A stretch of DNA of 64,000 bases from Ustilago trichophora (GCA_900323505.1 OOIN01000004.1:434001-498000), one strand, 5' to 3'; counted from the first letter of the stretch, positions 9,473 to 19,512 are shown. Notes: generated by a model not told the origin, from the sequence alone. Numbers and translations: made by a program.

Positions 9473-10231
9473 ATGGCATCGAGCAGTAGCACTATCGATA
9501 TCCCTTCTGTTTTACTCGAGAAGGTTCGCAAGTTTCGTCTCACTCCTTCGAAGGCTCCTATAACAGCACAAGTTTTTAAAATCGACAAGAAAACTTTGAC
9601 TTTGCAACTTGAAGAAGAACTCAACTCTGGTTTGACTTGCGTCGAGGATCTCGTAGAAGGTACGTCTTTTATTCATAGCATCTCGCTCGATCCATGCCTT
9701 CAAAGCTCTTCCTTGGGAACTTGATCCTCGAGAGATTGAAGCTGAAAGAATTGGAAGGTAGAGATGGAGAGTTGTGTAGCTGACAGTGTTACATTGATGG
9801 TTCGATGTGTTGGTTGCTTGGATGACAGAGCTGCCCGAAAACTCACCACGATTCTTGATCGTCAATTACAAATTGCAACATCGTGACGGTCGTGTATCCT
9901 ACGTAAGTTTCCAAACCCCATTTCCCTTTCAGCCGCTCCTTGTTCAATCCTACCCCGCCCCCTGTCCTTGTACTGACACTCTTCATAACCTCCAACTTTC
10001 GTCAACAACAACGCTAAATTCCTCATCGACAATCTTGACTCAAACTTACCACCACCTAAATAGCCCCTATTCCTCCTCTATTGGGCACCCCAAACATCAT
10101 CTTTAGAACAAAGCACCCTCTACGCTTCTGCATTGAGCAATTTCAGCGTCAAAAGCGACGTCGCTAAAATCATCGACGTAAGAGATGGTGAAATATCATC
10201 CAAACATCTAGATGAAAGACTAGGCGCCTAA
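9473..10231 (+). CDS. Glia maturation factor-like ADF-homology protein (Aim7/GMF), three exons
   Basis: Exons 9473-9659, 9829-9902 and 10064-10231 give 142 residues. Intron 1 (9660-9828) is GTACGT...GACAG and intron 2 (9903-10063) is GTAAGT...AATAG; the phases join exactly (E-E-L-P at the first junction, S-Y-P-L at the second). The reading ends SSKHLDERLGA. GMF proteins are about 140 residues, bind Arp2/3 complex and promote debranching of actin filaments in cortical patches; they do not bind actin itself. Matching features are the VRKFRL start, the PRFLIVNYKLQHRDGRVSYP core and the STLYASA segment. The unspliced frame would stop soon after exon 1, so splicing is needed. It is convergent with the gene at 10620. 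Confidence 0.9.
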
Positions 10232-10619
10232 ATACAACCTCTCACAAACTACAGTATATCTATATCTTGGATCCACATCCTCACAGGTTACGCACACACG
10301 TTACTTGCAGTGACTTGGCTCGAAATTCTCCCCTCAAAAAATCAACTACCGTAGTGTCAGAAGAAAATTGTCGAATGTGTACAAAACTCATAACTTAGCA
10401 TGAAACAACAGATGAAAAAAATCGTATCTTGTGTGATTCGGTCCATGAAAGGTTCTGAAAGATTCGTATGTGTCTGTGTACAGATATGTGTGTGTGTGTG
10501 TATAGGATACATGATAAAGTTGGATCAAAGTGAACAGATGGAAACACGTTTAATTGTTGCTTTCGACTGCTTGACATAGAGATATACCAACCAATGTTGA
10601 TCCACAGCTGATAGTCAGG
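10232..10619. other. Convergent intergenic region (shared 3' ends)
   Basis: A 388-bp A/T-rich spacer between the convergent GMF gene and the 1223-residue protein gene. It contains one TACAGTA at 10250-10256 and a short TG run near 10487-10501. No gene was seen. Confidence 0.6.
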
Positions 10620-13600
10620 TCACTTTCTCCCTCCATGTAACTTCTTCTTTCCCGTACCTGCACCAGCACGAGGACCTGTTGAAACATGACCACCACCACC
10701 ACCACCATTGTTGCTACTACTAACCCTATTCTTGGGCGCATGCATACTGTCGCCCACACTTGGCGGCGCATGGATGCTTTCCCCCACAGCCGATGACGAA
10801 GTTTTCTCGTGTTTCTTCTTGCCCGCAGCCGTCCATTCCTCACCCTTGTCTGGGGTTGGGGAAGTTTTTCTGGACCCAGGCGCACCTTTGCGAGGCGGTT
10901 CTTCAACAGGATTGAGAAGTTTTGCTAATGCTCCTAAGTCTGCTGCTATGCGCGGTCGAGCTTCCTTTTTGGGTGCGGAAGCAGTAGGTGCCTTGCGGGA
11001 GGCTGTTGTGGAGCTGCTACCCTTGATGGTGATTTCTTCTTGGTGAGAAGAGGCTTTGTTCCAGCGGCCATAGGGTGTGCTTGCAGGTGGAGGGGGCTTT
11101 GGCTTGCTAGCTGCAGATTCGGGCTCCGGAGAGAGACTGGCGGATGTAGCTCTGCCTGCTATGCGGATGCCCAACGGTCCACCAGCTTCATCTTTGGAAG
11201 ACGAGGGGAAGAGTTCTCGCCCAGCACCTTTACCCTTTCTACCGCCAGAGAATTCGTCCGCGGCAGCGTGCTTGGACTTGCTCTTGTTCCCAGCGTCAAG
11301 CCCGCCTCCTCTTCTCCAGACCTTTTCACCTTCGGCTTCGGTCCTACCACCTTTGCCGTTACGTGCAGGTTGAGCGGTCGCCTTCCCGGCCTCTGCCTCC
11401 GCCGAGGCCGGAGGCTTGGCAGGAGTGAGTGTCACACCCCAATCATCGAGATCAGGCAACTCGTCGTCGAGCTCATCGTCGTCTGCTGCCCAGTCGAAAG
11501 ACATGGTCTTTGCATGGCTCGGTTCGAGGGTGGCTGGTACAGCTTCCACTTCTTTGATAGTAGCTGGCTCGGTTGATGCTTCTTTTGCGACGGTAGTGCC
11601 TGGCAATTCAACCTTGGGCTCGGCAGGCGAGGAAAAGAGATCGTCTTTGACCGTTGGTATGCTCTGCACCCTGTTGGCCACGGGTGTCTGCTGTGCCTCC
11701 GCTTTCGGACCCGTTCCAGCAGTTTTGGACTCTGGTGCAATCTGCGACGATACAGCATAGTCGGGTTGAGCTGCGGTGCTTTCGTTCAGATTGACCTTTT
11801 GGATACTCTGCGCAAGATCGTCGGCTGTCTTCTTGGTAAGTGCCGATGTGGGCAGCGAGACTGTAGCAGTGTTGGGTGCGGATGCGGAGATCTTGACCTT
11901 GTCTGCATCCTTTTCTTTGCTCTGACTTGCGCGCCTTCCACGGATACGCTCTGATTTGTCCCTCTTGAGCGACCGTTTCTTCTCCAGGCCACCACCACCT
12001 TCGACGTGAAGACCACCCGGCTTGTCTTCTTCATCTACAGCTGCGGCGGGCTTGGCGTCGTGTTTCTTGCTGGTCTTTCGCTGCTGCGTCGGCCTTTCGT
12101 TCTCGGCATCTGCATCGCCATCCGAGTCATCTGAAGGAAGCTGTGACCTTGCCGAGACTGGCGAAGGACGCTGCCCTGAAGTCTTGGATGCAGCCTCGCC
12201 ACCCGATGGAGACGTGCCGAACTTGGGCGCACTCAACGCAGGGGAGCCGAAACCCCTGTTGCCACCATCTGCGGGTCCATCGAGCTGGGGTGATTTGGCG
12301 AGCATATGATGGGTGGGTGGTGGAGTGCGGGATTTGGCGTAGTTGATTGGAGGCGGCGGCAACGGCGCAAAGCTGTTGATGCGCTTCTCCTTGCTGGATG
12401 CCTTGGCGCGGCTCTGCATGTCTTCAAACACTTCAACGTCGTCCTTGTGGTCATCATCGTCGTCACCGCTCCAGTTGGCCTCCAACGTGGAGGATGAAGG
12501 CAAATTCGAGAAGAGTGACGACTTGCGTGGTTCGCTTCCAGCATGAGAGCCCCAGCCGAAAGCGTCGAGGGAGCGAGAAGGTGGTTTGGCAGCACCAGTG
12601 TCTTCGTCTGACGATGGGGAGTCACAACCCAGCGAAGGTGTGGGTGGGACGACAGTGCCCTGCCACCCATCTTGAGCTCCATTCTCTGCTTCGTCGTCGG
12701 GGGCGTCGATTCTGAACGTTTCGCCCACAGTGGCAGAGGAGAGCGTGGACGGAGGGTAGTCCTCTTCGGCCTTTTCCTCGAGCTCTTGCATGACGCTGAT
12801 CTCTTGACCCAGACTAAGTTGCAAGCCGTTGGGACGATGGCTGGGTCGCTTTCGGTCGAGTCCGGTCTGTACGCCGAGCAAATTGCTGGAAGAAAAGCCG
12901 GATCCGATGGTGTGCGAAGTGGTAGAAGTGGACGAAGAGCTGTCAGATGTCGACTTGGGAGCCCACATGCTGGCACTGGTACCGAGACCCGAGCGGGTGT
13001 TGCGGAGACGGTCGAGCATGGCGTCAATCTGGCCATTGCCTGCTTTGTTGCCGGATGAACCGAGCGCCAAAGGCTCGCCATGGAGATCGCGGCCGGATTT
13101 GAGGGGGGATCCGATGGATGCGTTGGAAGCAGCGCGACCACGCAGGTTGAGCGCTTCGTTGAGCGGACTTCGAACCGTGTCCGGGCTGGGTGCCAGAGGT
13201 ACTGACGTCTTCAAAGGGGTGAGACCAAGACCTAGACCGCTTGCACGTGCTGCATCTCCGTCCTGATTGTGTGCATGGGAGGAGTGGGGATAAGATGGAT
13301 AATGGGGTGTAGCAGGTGTTTGCGGACCTCCACGTTGCGAAAGCTTGAGTGGCGTTTCCGGAATGGGGTGAGAAGCGCTGAGAGGGGTGCGGGTGTTGAG
13401 AGGCGATACTGGACCATTGTTACGGGCAGGGCTCGTAAGAGGCAGAGGCGAGGGAATCTTGGCTCCAGGTCTACGGATGCCTTGTGAAGGTGTAGTGCGG
13501 AAGGGCGACGTAGCAGGATGGGAGGAAGGAGAAGAGGCGGAGGAAGCATCAGCGCTTCTGATACCATCCGCGTCACCATTTCGCGCTTTAGGAGGTGGGG

Positions 13601-14291
13601 TCTGTAGGTTTTGAGCCATATCCATTCGCTCAAGCAGGGACCGTGACTTGGCATCGCCAGTCTTTTCCCGCCCTGGCGTGACTGGGGACGGCTTATTGAC
13701 GAGCTTTGCTGGAGGAGGCGGGGAGGCGTGCGTAACTGGGGTAGATTTGGAAGCATAGATGCTCTGGCTGGATCCACCGATCCAGCCATCCTCATCGGTC
13801 TCTAGATCCACGATGGGTGTTTTGGCCTTGGTCATCGTTGGAGGAAGCTTGGAGGTTTTTGACGAAGCAGGCTTAGCGGGCTTGATGCGGTCAATGGGAT
13901 CGTTCTTGGAAGCAAACTCTCCTGGTTTAAGTTTGGGACCTGTGCCAACAGTAGCGCCACGGGCGATAAATTCGTCTAGACTGGGTGGAGGCTTTACAGC
14001 GAGAGGGTTGCGTTTGGCAAGGTCGTCCCAGGAGATCCACTTTCCGGTTGCTTTGTATGTGCTTCCCTTTCCCCTGATGCGAAGAACGATAGGAAACTCG
14101 ATTCGTGGAGGCTTGGACTTGGAGATACGTGCACCTGCGGAATGGAGCTGAACTTGTGCCACGTCCTTTTCGTCGAGAGGTGTTTGGGATTGATCCCAAA
14201 TGTGATGTAGGAAAGCTTTGGAACCCCAAGATTCGTTGAATTCGACGTATTCGTTTGGACCTACGACAAAGAGGGTTGTGAGCGAGGCCAT
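10620..14291 (-). CDS. Unrecognised 1223-residue, mostly disordered protein
   Basis: A single uninterrupted ORF from the ATG at 14291. Only the first 115 or so residues look folded (start MASLTTLFVVGPNEYVEF, a regular hydrophobic pattern and a GKWISWDDLAKR segment). The remainder is dominated by Ser, Pro, Lys, Ala and acidic residues with many SP/TP sites, as in large phosphoproteins. An acidic-aromatic patch near residue 950 (FDWAADDDELDDELPDLDDW), a basic/hydrophobic patch (RIAADLGALAKLLNP) near residue 1125 and a strongly basic tail (GKKKLHGGRK) are the most protein-like islands. I recognise no family and assign no function. Codon bias in the third position and the lack of stops over 3.6 kb support a real gene. 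Confidence 0.8.
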   Translation of the reverse strand: MASLTTLFVVGPNEYVEFNESWGSKAFLHHIWDQSQTPLDEKDVAQVQLHSAGARISKSKPPRIEFPIVLRIRGKGSTYKATGKWISWDDLAKRNPLAVKPPPSLDEFIARGATVGTGPKLKPGEFASKNDPIDRIKPAKPASSKTSKLPPTMTKAKTPIVDLETDEDGWIGGSSQSIYASKSTPVTHASPPPPAKLVNKPSPVTPGREKTGDAKSRSLLERMDMAQNLQTPPPKARNGDADGIRSADASSASSPSSHPATSPFRTTPSQGIRRPGAKIPSPLPLTSPARNNGPVSPLNTRTPLSASHPIPETPLKLSQRGGPQTPATPHYPSYPHSSHAHNQDGDAARASGLGLGLTPLKTSVPLAPSPDTVRSPLNEALNLRGRAASNASIGSPLKSGRDLHGEPLALGSSGNKAGNGQIDAMLDRLRNTRSGLGTSASMWAPKSTSDSSSSTSTTSHTIGSGFSSSNLLGVQTGLDRKRPSHRPNGLQLSLGQEISVMQELEEKAEEDYPPSTLSSATVGETFRIDAPDDEAENGAQDGWQGTVVPPTPSLGCDSPSSDEDTGAAKPPSRSLDAFGWGSHAGSEPRKSSLFSNLPSSSTLEANWSGDDDDDHKDDVEVFEDMQSRAKASSKEKRINSFAPLPPPPINYAKSRTPPPTHHMLAKSPQLDGPADGGNRGFGSPALSAPKFGTSPSGGEAASKTSGQRPSPVSARSQLPSDDSDGDADAENERPTQQRKTSKKHDAKPAAAVDEEDKPGGLHVEGGGGLEKKRSLKRDKSERIRGRRASQSKEKDADKVKISASAPNTATVSLPTSALTKKTADDLAQSIQKVNLNESTAAQPDYAVSSQIAPESKTAGTGPKAEAQQTPVANRVQSIPTVKDDLFSSPAEPKVELPGTTVAKEASTEPATIKEVEAVPATLEPSHAKTMSFDWAADDDELDDELPDLDDWGVTLTPAKPPASAEAEAGKATAQPARNGKGGRTEAEGEKVWRRGGGLDAGNKSKSKHAAADEFSGGRKGKGAGRELFPSSSKDEAGGPLGIRIAGRATSASLSPEPESAASKPKPPPPASTPYGRWNKASSHQEEITIKGSSSTTASRKAPTASAPKKEARPRIAADLGALAKLLNPVEEPPRKGAPGSRKTSPTPDKGEEWTAAGKKKHEKTSSSAVGESIHAPPSVGDSMHAPKNRVSSSNNGGGGGGHVSTGPRAGAGTGKKKLHGGRK

Positions 14292-15505
14292 GCTTCCGCT
14301 GCTAGCGCAGAGTATTTATAACATGAGATTGGACTAGGTTGTGTTGAGAAGGGGGATGTGGAGGCACTATGTGTGGTTCTACGGGCTGGATGTGGCGGCA
14401 AAGCGATGCCAATCTTGGTGTCGAGAGAGCGGCCGAATGGAGGCCAAATGAGACAGAGCAGTGAACGAGGCTCAAGTGAGAAGGAGAGAGGGCAGACAGC
14501 TGCTATAGCATAGCTCCAGGTTGTTTTCGTTGGGATTTACGGTTGCACTAGTGGGAGTCGAGGTCTAGGATGGCGGTCACGAGCTTGTAAAGTCGAGTGG
14601 GCGGTGATCTTGCAAGTATATCAAGGTAGCGAGGCGAGCAGGATGGTGGTGAGGGAAAGGGAGAATGAGTGGACAAGGGGTGAAAGAATGAGGAGGGCGA
14701 CAATTGGACGAGAGAATGAAAAGAGAGAATGAAGGGGGGATCGGCAATGCGTTGATTGTTAAGGCGATTGCCGGTTGTGTCAGTACAGTACAGTACAGTA
14801 CAGTACTGTACTGTATACTGTAACATGAAAAGTCAAGTCATCCAGAAAATGCTCTCGCTTCAAGACTCGGCCCTACACAGTATTGTAACTCAACACAAGT
14901 CCAGAGAGCCGGGGTGTTGAGTGGGAACTGAGCCAGGCTAAGATCCCGAGATAGTGGCTCTCAGACTGATACCTAGTGACAACGCTGTGATTGGCAGAAG
15001 AGAGAGTGTAGGTATGTCTGTGTGATGTGGTCTTCTTCCGTGTCCGAGCTGCAGCAAGTGGATTCATGGGCTTTTTGCTTTGTGCTGTGTTGTGCTGTGG
15101 TGTGCTGTGGTGTGGTGTCTGATAAAATGTGACTGATCTTCGTGACGCTGATCCAAATACAGTATGCCTTTAATTTCCCCTTGCGTCCCTCGCTGGTTCT
15201 CGCTCTGCATTTCCTTCCAAAGGCTTGGCTTGGGACACAAAGTCTAATTTTGAGCCAAAACCGATTCGTGCGACAAGCACTACCACTATACAAGTATACT
15301 CAGCTGTGGAGGTTGCAGAGCCAAACAAAATTGACAGAGTGCTGGACCCTGCGTTCCAACTCAGCACGCTTCTTGAACGACCCTCTCCAACAAATCCAGA
15401 GCTTGCCACCAAACTCTTTTCCACCTCTCACACTTGGCCTCAAACTCACACATGCTCTCTTCATCGTGAACATTGCAGCGACGACGCTTGCTCGACCAGT
15501 CCAAC
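14292..15505. other. Divergent intergenic region with TACAGTA palindrome
   Basis: About 1.2 kb between divergent starts. It has purine-rich sequence near 14590-14760 (pyrimidine-rich for the minus-strand gene), a tandem and palindromic TACAGTA cluster at 14784-14822, a TGTGCTGTGG-type repeat around 15080-15120 and another TACAGTA at 15158-15164. No credible ORF was found. Confidence 0.6.
14782..14822. repeat. ACAGT pentanucleotide repeat with 22-bp perfect palindrome
   Basis: Five CAGTA units run into CTGTA units in the opposite sense. Positions 14794-14815 form a perfect 22-bp palindrome centred on AGTACT. Seven overlapping or adjacent TACAGTA/TACTGTA copies occur in 39 bp, about 490 bp before the 10620-14291 gene start and 680 bp before the hydrolase start. 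Confidence 0.85.
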
Positions 15506-17068
15506 ATGTCACACTTTACGGATACAGACGAGCTCAACCCTTGGACCACTGATACATCTCAAGCATCATCATCCACGTCCACTGCCCATGGAGTGCAGCC
15601 AGGCTCATCACGCAACAATGCCATTGTGGTAGATGACCCTCCAGAAGACGCACCACCCGCGTACTCTGTCTCTCCGCAGCAAGGTTTTCCCCAATCTTCA
15701 GCCACACCGCCAACACCATCGTCTACTAACGTCAACTTCACCGGCATGCAAGCCAGAGACCAGCTTCTCCTTCTCGTTTTCATCCACGGCTTCAAAGGCT
15801 CATCCGACACAACTTTCGAAGACTTTCCATCGCGGCTCACCTACAATCTTCAAGAGACCTACCCAGGCCTACATGTCAAAAACCTCGTCTATCCTACCTA
15901 CGACACGCGTGGTAGTCTCGCCGCTGCCGTTGAATCCTTCGTCGAATGGCTCATCCAGCACACGGTGATGCTCGAGTCCAAGCCCGAGATCCATCCGATC
16001 ACAGGTGAAATCGTTCCCAACTCGGGCAAGGGAGGCGGCATGGGCAGCGTCAAGATTGTTCTTGCAGGACACTCGATGGGCGGCTTGGTCGCCGTCGATG
16101 CTGCACTGGCGATTGCTCAAAGCAGTGCTGAGCAACAAGCGAAAACTCCCAAAGACAAGCAGTCGCATCTCAAGCTCTGGCCTCGTGTAGTCGGCGTGCT
16201 GGCTTACGACACGCCCTACTATGGAGTCCACCCTGGCGTCTTTAAAAACGGCATCAACAAGTACGCTGGCTATCTGCAGACCGCACAGAGTATCGGCACT
16301 TTCCTTGCACCCATGGGCGTTGGGCTTGCGGCTCGATGGAACTCTGAGCGTCAGTCTCAAGCCTCTACCTCTTCTACGTCTTCTTCGAATGGCAATAGCA
16401 CCCGAGGCGCTGGCGTCTCTCGTTCGTCCAACGACCCCGCGGCATCAACGCGTGCCACCAACAACTGGCGAACAGCCCTCATGGCCACCGGTGCGGTCGC
16501 TCTCGCCTCTGGTGCCGCCGCCTCCGCCGCCTATTTCAACAAGGACAAACTCAATGGCGCCTATGGATGGGTCACCGACCATCTCGCCTTTGTCTCCAAC
16601 CTTTGGGACGACAACGCTTTACGAGCTCGACTGGATCGACTCGTTGACCAACCGCAAATCCTGTTTCACTGTTATTACACGCGGCTACCCTCTTCTTCTC
16701 GCGCAGCAAATCCCCACAACCAAGCAACGAGAGATCGGACCTTCATCATTCTGCCCCCGCGCACCGCTCGATGCGCAGGCAGCTTCACCGCCATGGACAA
16801 TATAAAAGCTACAGACGAAGTGGATGCTCACATTAGCATGTTTAACGCCAAAAACAATCCGAGGTACTTTGATCTAGGTCTCAAAACAAGTGCGCTCATC
16901 GCCGTCTGTTTGGATAACGAGTCTAGGTTTGGAGACCAAGTCAAGGCGAAAGAGCAGACCGAGGAGAGGGGTAGAAATGGTGGATTGGAAGAGGAAAAGG
17001 GTTTAAGAGATGGTGATGAAGAGTTGGAACAGTTGAAAAAGGAGGCTAAGAATGAGTCTTTATCATGA
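15506..17068 (+). CDS. DUF676-type alpha/beta hydrolase, putative serine esterase/lipase
   Basis: A 520-residue protein from the ATG at 15506 (MSHFTDTDELNPW); the frame is open 33 nt further upstream, but only through a TTG. The hydrolase core runs from about residue 85: LLLLVFIHGF (oxyanion strand), VYPTYDTRG, and the nucleophile elbow GHSMGG with S190. LAYDTPYYGVHPG and the late histidine in DEVDAHISMF (H442) match DUF676-like fungal lipases or acyl transferases. A low-complexity Ser/Asn segment (about 285-320) is followed by an Ala/Gly-rich hydrophobic stretch (about 325-345) that could be a membrane segment. The C-terminus is highly charged. Substrate unknown; an ester bond of a lipid or protein is expected from the fold. 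Convergent with the CTNNBL1 gene, 193 bp away. Confidence 0.8.
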   Translation: MSHFTDTDELNPWTTDTSQASSSTSTAHGVQPGSSRNNAIVVDDPPEDAPPAYSVSPQQGFPQSSATPPTPSSTNVNFTGMQARDQLLLLVFIHGFKGSSDTTFEDFPSRLTYNLQETYPGLHVKNLVYPTYDTRGSLAAAVESFVEWLIQHTVMLESKPEIHPITGEIVPNSGKGGGMGSVKIVLAGHSMGGLVAVDAALAIAQSSAEQQAKTPKDKQSHLKLWPRVVGVLAYDTPYYGVHPGVFKNGINKYAGYLQTAQSIGTFLAPMGVGLAARWNSERQSQASTSSTSSSNGNSTRGAGVSRSSNDPAASTRATNNWRTALMATGAVALASGAAASAAYFNKDKLNGAYGWVTDHLAFVSNLWDDNALRARLDRLVDQPQILFHCYYTRLPSSSRAANPHNQATRDRTFIILPPRTARCAGSFTAMDNIKATDEVDAHISMFNAKNNPRYFDLGLKTSALIAVCLDNESRFGDQVKAKEQTEERGRNGGLEEEKGLRDGDEELEQLKKEAKNESLS

Positions 17069-17075
17069 GGCTTTC

Positions 17076-17099
17076 TTTTTTTTTTTTTTTTTTTTTTTT
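17076..17099 (+). repeat. T24 homopolymer just after the hydrolase stop
   Basis: A run of 24 T residues begins 7 nt after the TGA stop of the hydrolase, in the 193-bp convergent spacer; a T-rich 3' end of this kind probably contributes to 3' processing or is simply a slippage tract. Confidence 0.85.
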
Positions 17100-17261
17100 C
17101 TTTTTGTTGGAGGTAGAATTGTTGGGATTTTATCATTGGTTTTGTTGAAAATATACCCAATAGGTGAGCAACTTGAAAGATATTGTATTGATCATTGCAA
17201 GAAGGGGTGGTTTTTTTTTTTAATATGTGAGTGGTATGTTATTGTTTGGGTGTTTTGGTCT

Positions 17262-19223
17262 TTAGAGGGCCTCGAGGTAGGATATTAGGGCAGAAAGAAT
17301 GTGTTTTGTTTTTAATTCATTGTGCTGATTCTTGGCCTTGTCTTGAGATGTTGTTGAAATTTGATCTCCAATATTGTGCCTATATTCCTTCAACGTTGTA
17401 GCTACATCCTTGAAAGACAGTCCTTTTCGTTTTAATAGCAACTTGACGTGATCTTTAGCTGCATCATCTTCCATCACCACCCAGGCCAACACTGTATCCA
17501 ACAATTGCAAGCTAAATAGACCCTTCTCCAGCTTTGCCAAGTACACTTCATCCTCATCTTGTTCCTCGATTAAAGGGGGAAGTGCGGATTCGAGTCGAGT
17601 AACCAACGTATCACGCAAATCCAACAGATGATCCAATCTCGCATATTCGTCCGCGACAAACTTGGATAACACCCTGATGCGCTCCACCGACTCCGAGGCT
17701 AAATGCGTCAACAGTGAGGAAAATACTCCGAGGACATGCTCTGCATCTTGCAACGTCACAAGTTGCTTGGCTTTCTTCTTGGAACTTGAAGCATTGTTGC
17801 AGTCCATGAAGACGCCAAATAGCCCAGAGAGACCATTGCCCTCAACAAGGCGACGACATACCGCTCCGCCATAAGGACCGGACGTTGCATGGTCGAGAAC
17901 TTTTACAGCTCGCAACCGTGCAAAGGACCGCTTTTCTTTCATGAGTAAAATCATCAGTTCAACTCCTTCTCCAAGGAGGAAGAGGTGCTTGTTGTGGGGG
18001 ATGGTGAGGGAGACGCAGAGACTGAGAAAGATATTTTCCACGTATTCGGCTTCCTCGGCTCCAGATGGTGGGGTACGACGATAGCGCGAGATCACGTTGA
18101 GGAGCATGTCGATTCCGTTTTCGTCCTCGTGAGTGGTGGTGCCAAAGACGGTGCGGTTGGAGTCAGAATTCTGGAGCAGGATTGCCAGCAGCTCAGCTGC
18201 GTAGCTCGTGTTCTGATCTACACCGGTACGTTTTGTGGAGAGTCGATTAAGGGTCCATTGTAGGATTGTGGTTTTAGAAACCAGAAGTTCGGATAGATTT
18301 GGTCGGGAAGAAACGAGATTCTCTATCGCTCCCAGAGTGTGGTAGATTGCTTGAGCGTCGCCTTCCGCCTCGACAGCCTTCTTTGCCGCTTCGTCCTCTG
18401 GCAGATTGGCATCGAGCATATCGTTGAAGCGTCCAAGATTCGACACGAGCAATTCCAACACGCTCTGCTGCAAAAATGCTTCCACCAATCCATCCATCGC
18501 TTGGCCCGCTCTCGCCCTTGCGTCATCTTCATCTTCATCCTCATCCTCAGCTTCGGGCACTGCGTCGAGCACGTCATCATCCGTCAGCTCCTCGAGCACC
18601 TCAATCGCCGCTGCAGCAATATCCGCATTCTCGTGACTCAACAGCCCAATCAGACTTCCCACTCCTCCCAACTTGACAAACTCTGGGTAGAACCCCTCTG
18701 GCTGGGTAGTCAGCACGAGTAAGGATTTGAGCTCTGCGTGCAGGTCCGCTTCCGAATCGATGAAACGAGCTGGGTTCGAGGCGTATTTGACGCGCATCTC
18801 CGAATTCTTTGTTATGGCACGTTCGAATCGAACCAGCTGCTTGCGGAGAGCGGCGACATCCGAGGTTGAGGAGAAAGATGCATCCGAGTTGTTCGGTGGC
18901 AGAGAAGGACCAGAGTCCATGATATCGAGGATCTGGTTCTGTTCGGCGGTAAGTCCGCCAGAGAAGAATCGACCGTCCTCTTGGTCGTCGTCGCTGAAAA
19001 AGTATGTTTCGTCTTCGAGTGCAACAGCACCGTCTTCATGTTCGACTTCATCATCGACGCGTGCTGCTTTGGAAGGGCGAGCGGCGGATGGCTCGGAAGG
19101 TCCTGCGTCTGAAGTAGCGGAGGAAGAGGAGACGGGGTCTTCAGGTGCAGGAGCTGCCCATTTGCGCTTGTTGACGGCGGCAGAGGGCAGAGAGGGAAGC
19201 TTGAACAGCTTATCCACGTCCAT
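17262..19223 (-). CDS. Beta-catenin-like protein 1 (CTNNBL1/NAP), spliceosome-associated ARM protein
   Basis: I choose the ATG at 19223 (MDVDKLFKLPSLPS), giving 653 residues, because family members begin MDV/MDI followed by a short acidic, Lys/Arg-rich N-terminus; an in-frame ATG at 19421 would add 66 residues of low conservation character. The body matches the CTNNBL1 domain: ILDIMDSGPSLPP, the SEADLHAELKSLLVLTTQPEGFYPEFVKLGG repeat region, the VKVLDHATSGP repeat, and the C-terminal LLDTVLAWVVMED...LLKRKGLS. Human CTNNBL1 is 563 residues, binds CDC5L/Prp19-complex subunits and is nuclear; this copy carries extra acidic insertions. No intron in the coding region. Head to head with RBM42. Confidence 0.92.
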   Translation of the reverse strand: MDVDKLFKLPSLPSAAVNKRKWAAPAPEDPVSSSSATSDAGPSEPSAARPSKAARVDDEVEHEDGAVALEDETYFFSDDDQEDGRFFSGGLTAEQNQILDIMDSGPSLPPNNSDASFSSTSDVAALRKQLVRFERAITKNSEMRVKYASNPARFIDSEADLHAELKSLLVLTTQPEGFYPEFVKLGGVGSLIGLLSHENADIAAAAIEVLEELTDDDVLDAVPEAEDEDEDEDDARARAGQAMDGLVEAFLQQSVLELLVSNLGRFNDMLDANLPEDEAAKKAVEAEGDAQAIYHTLGAIENLVSSRPNLSELLVSKTTILQWTLNRLSTKRTGVDQNTSYAAELLAILLQNSDSNRTVFGTTTHEDENGIDMLLNVISRYRRTPPSGAEEAEYVENIFLSLCVSLTIPHNKHLFLLGEGVELMILLMKEKRSFARLRAVKVLDHATSGPYGGAVCRRLVEGNGLSGLFGVFMDCNNASSSKKKAKQLVTLQDAEHVLGVFSSLLTHLASESVERIRVLSKFVADEYARLDHLLDLRDTLVTRLESALPPLIEEQDEDEVYLAKLEKGLFSLQLLDTVLAWVVMEDDAAKDHVKLLLKRKGLSFKDVATTLKEYRHNIGDQISTTSQDKAKNQHNELKTKHILSALISYLEAL

Positions 19224-19512
19224 CTTTGCTCCGCTGCGCCTGTGATTGGAAGAAAAGCCGAGTGTTGTAGGTGGTGAGTGAGGATGCGAGTGAGAGAGTG
19301 TTTGGTGTTGATGCATGAACCAAGAAGCACGTTCCTCGTGGCTCTCCTGGAAATATTTCGAAAAAGTGGAGCTGAGCGTACTTCCGACATCCGACCTTAA
19401 TTCACTCTCGTTCGTAGCCATACCTCATCTTCTTGTTCTTCCTCCACCACCAACCGCACCTTCGCTCCATCTTTGACGCCGTCTCAAATCAAGCTGTCTC
19501 GAGGCTGTCATC

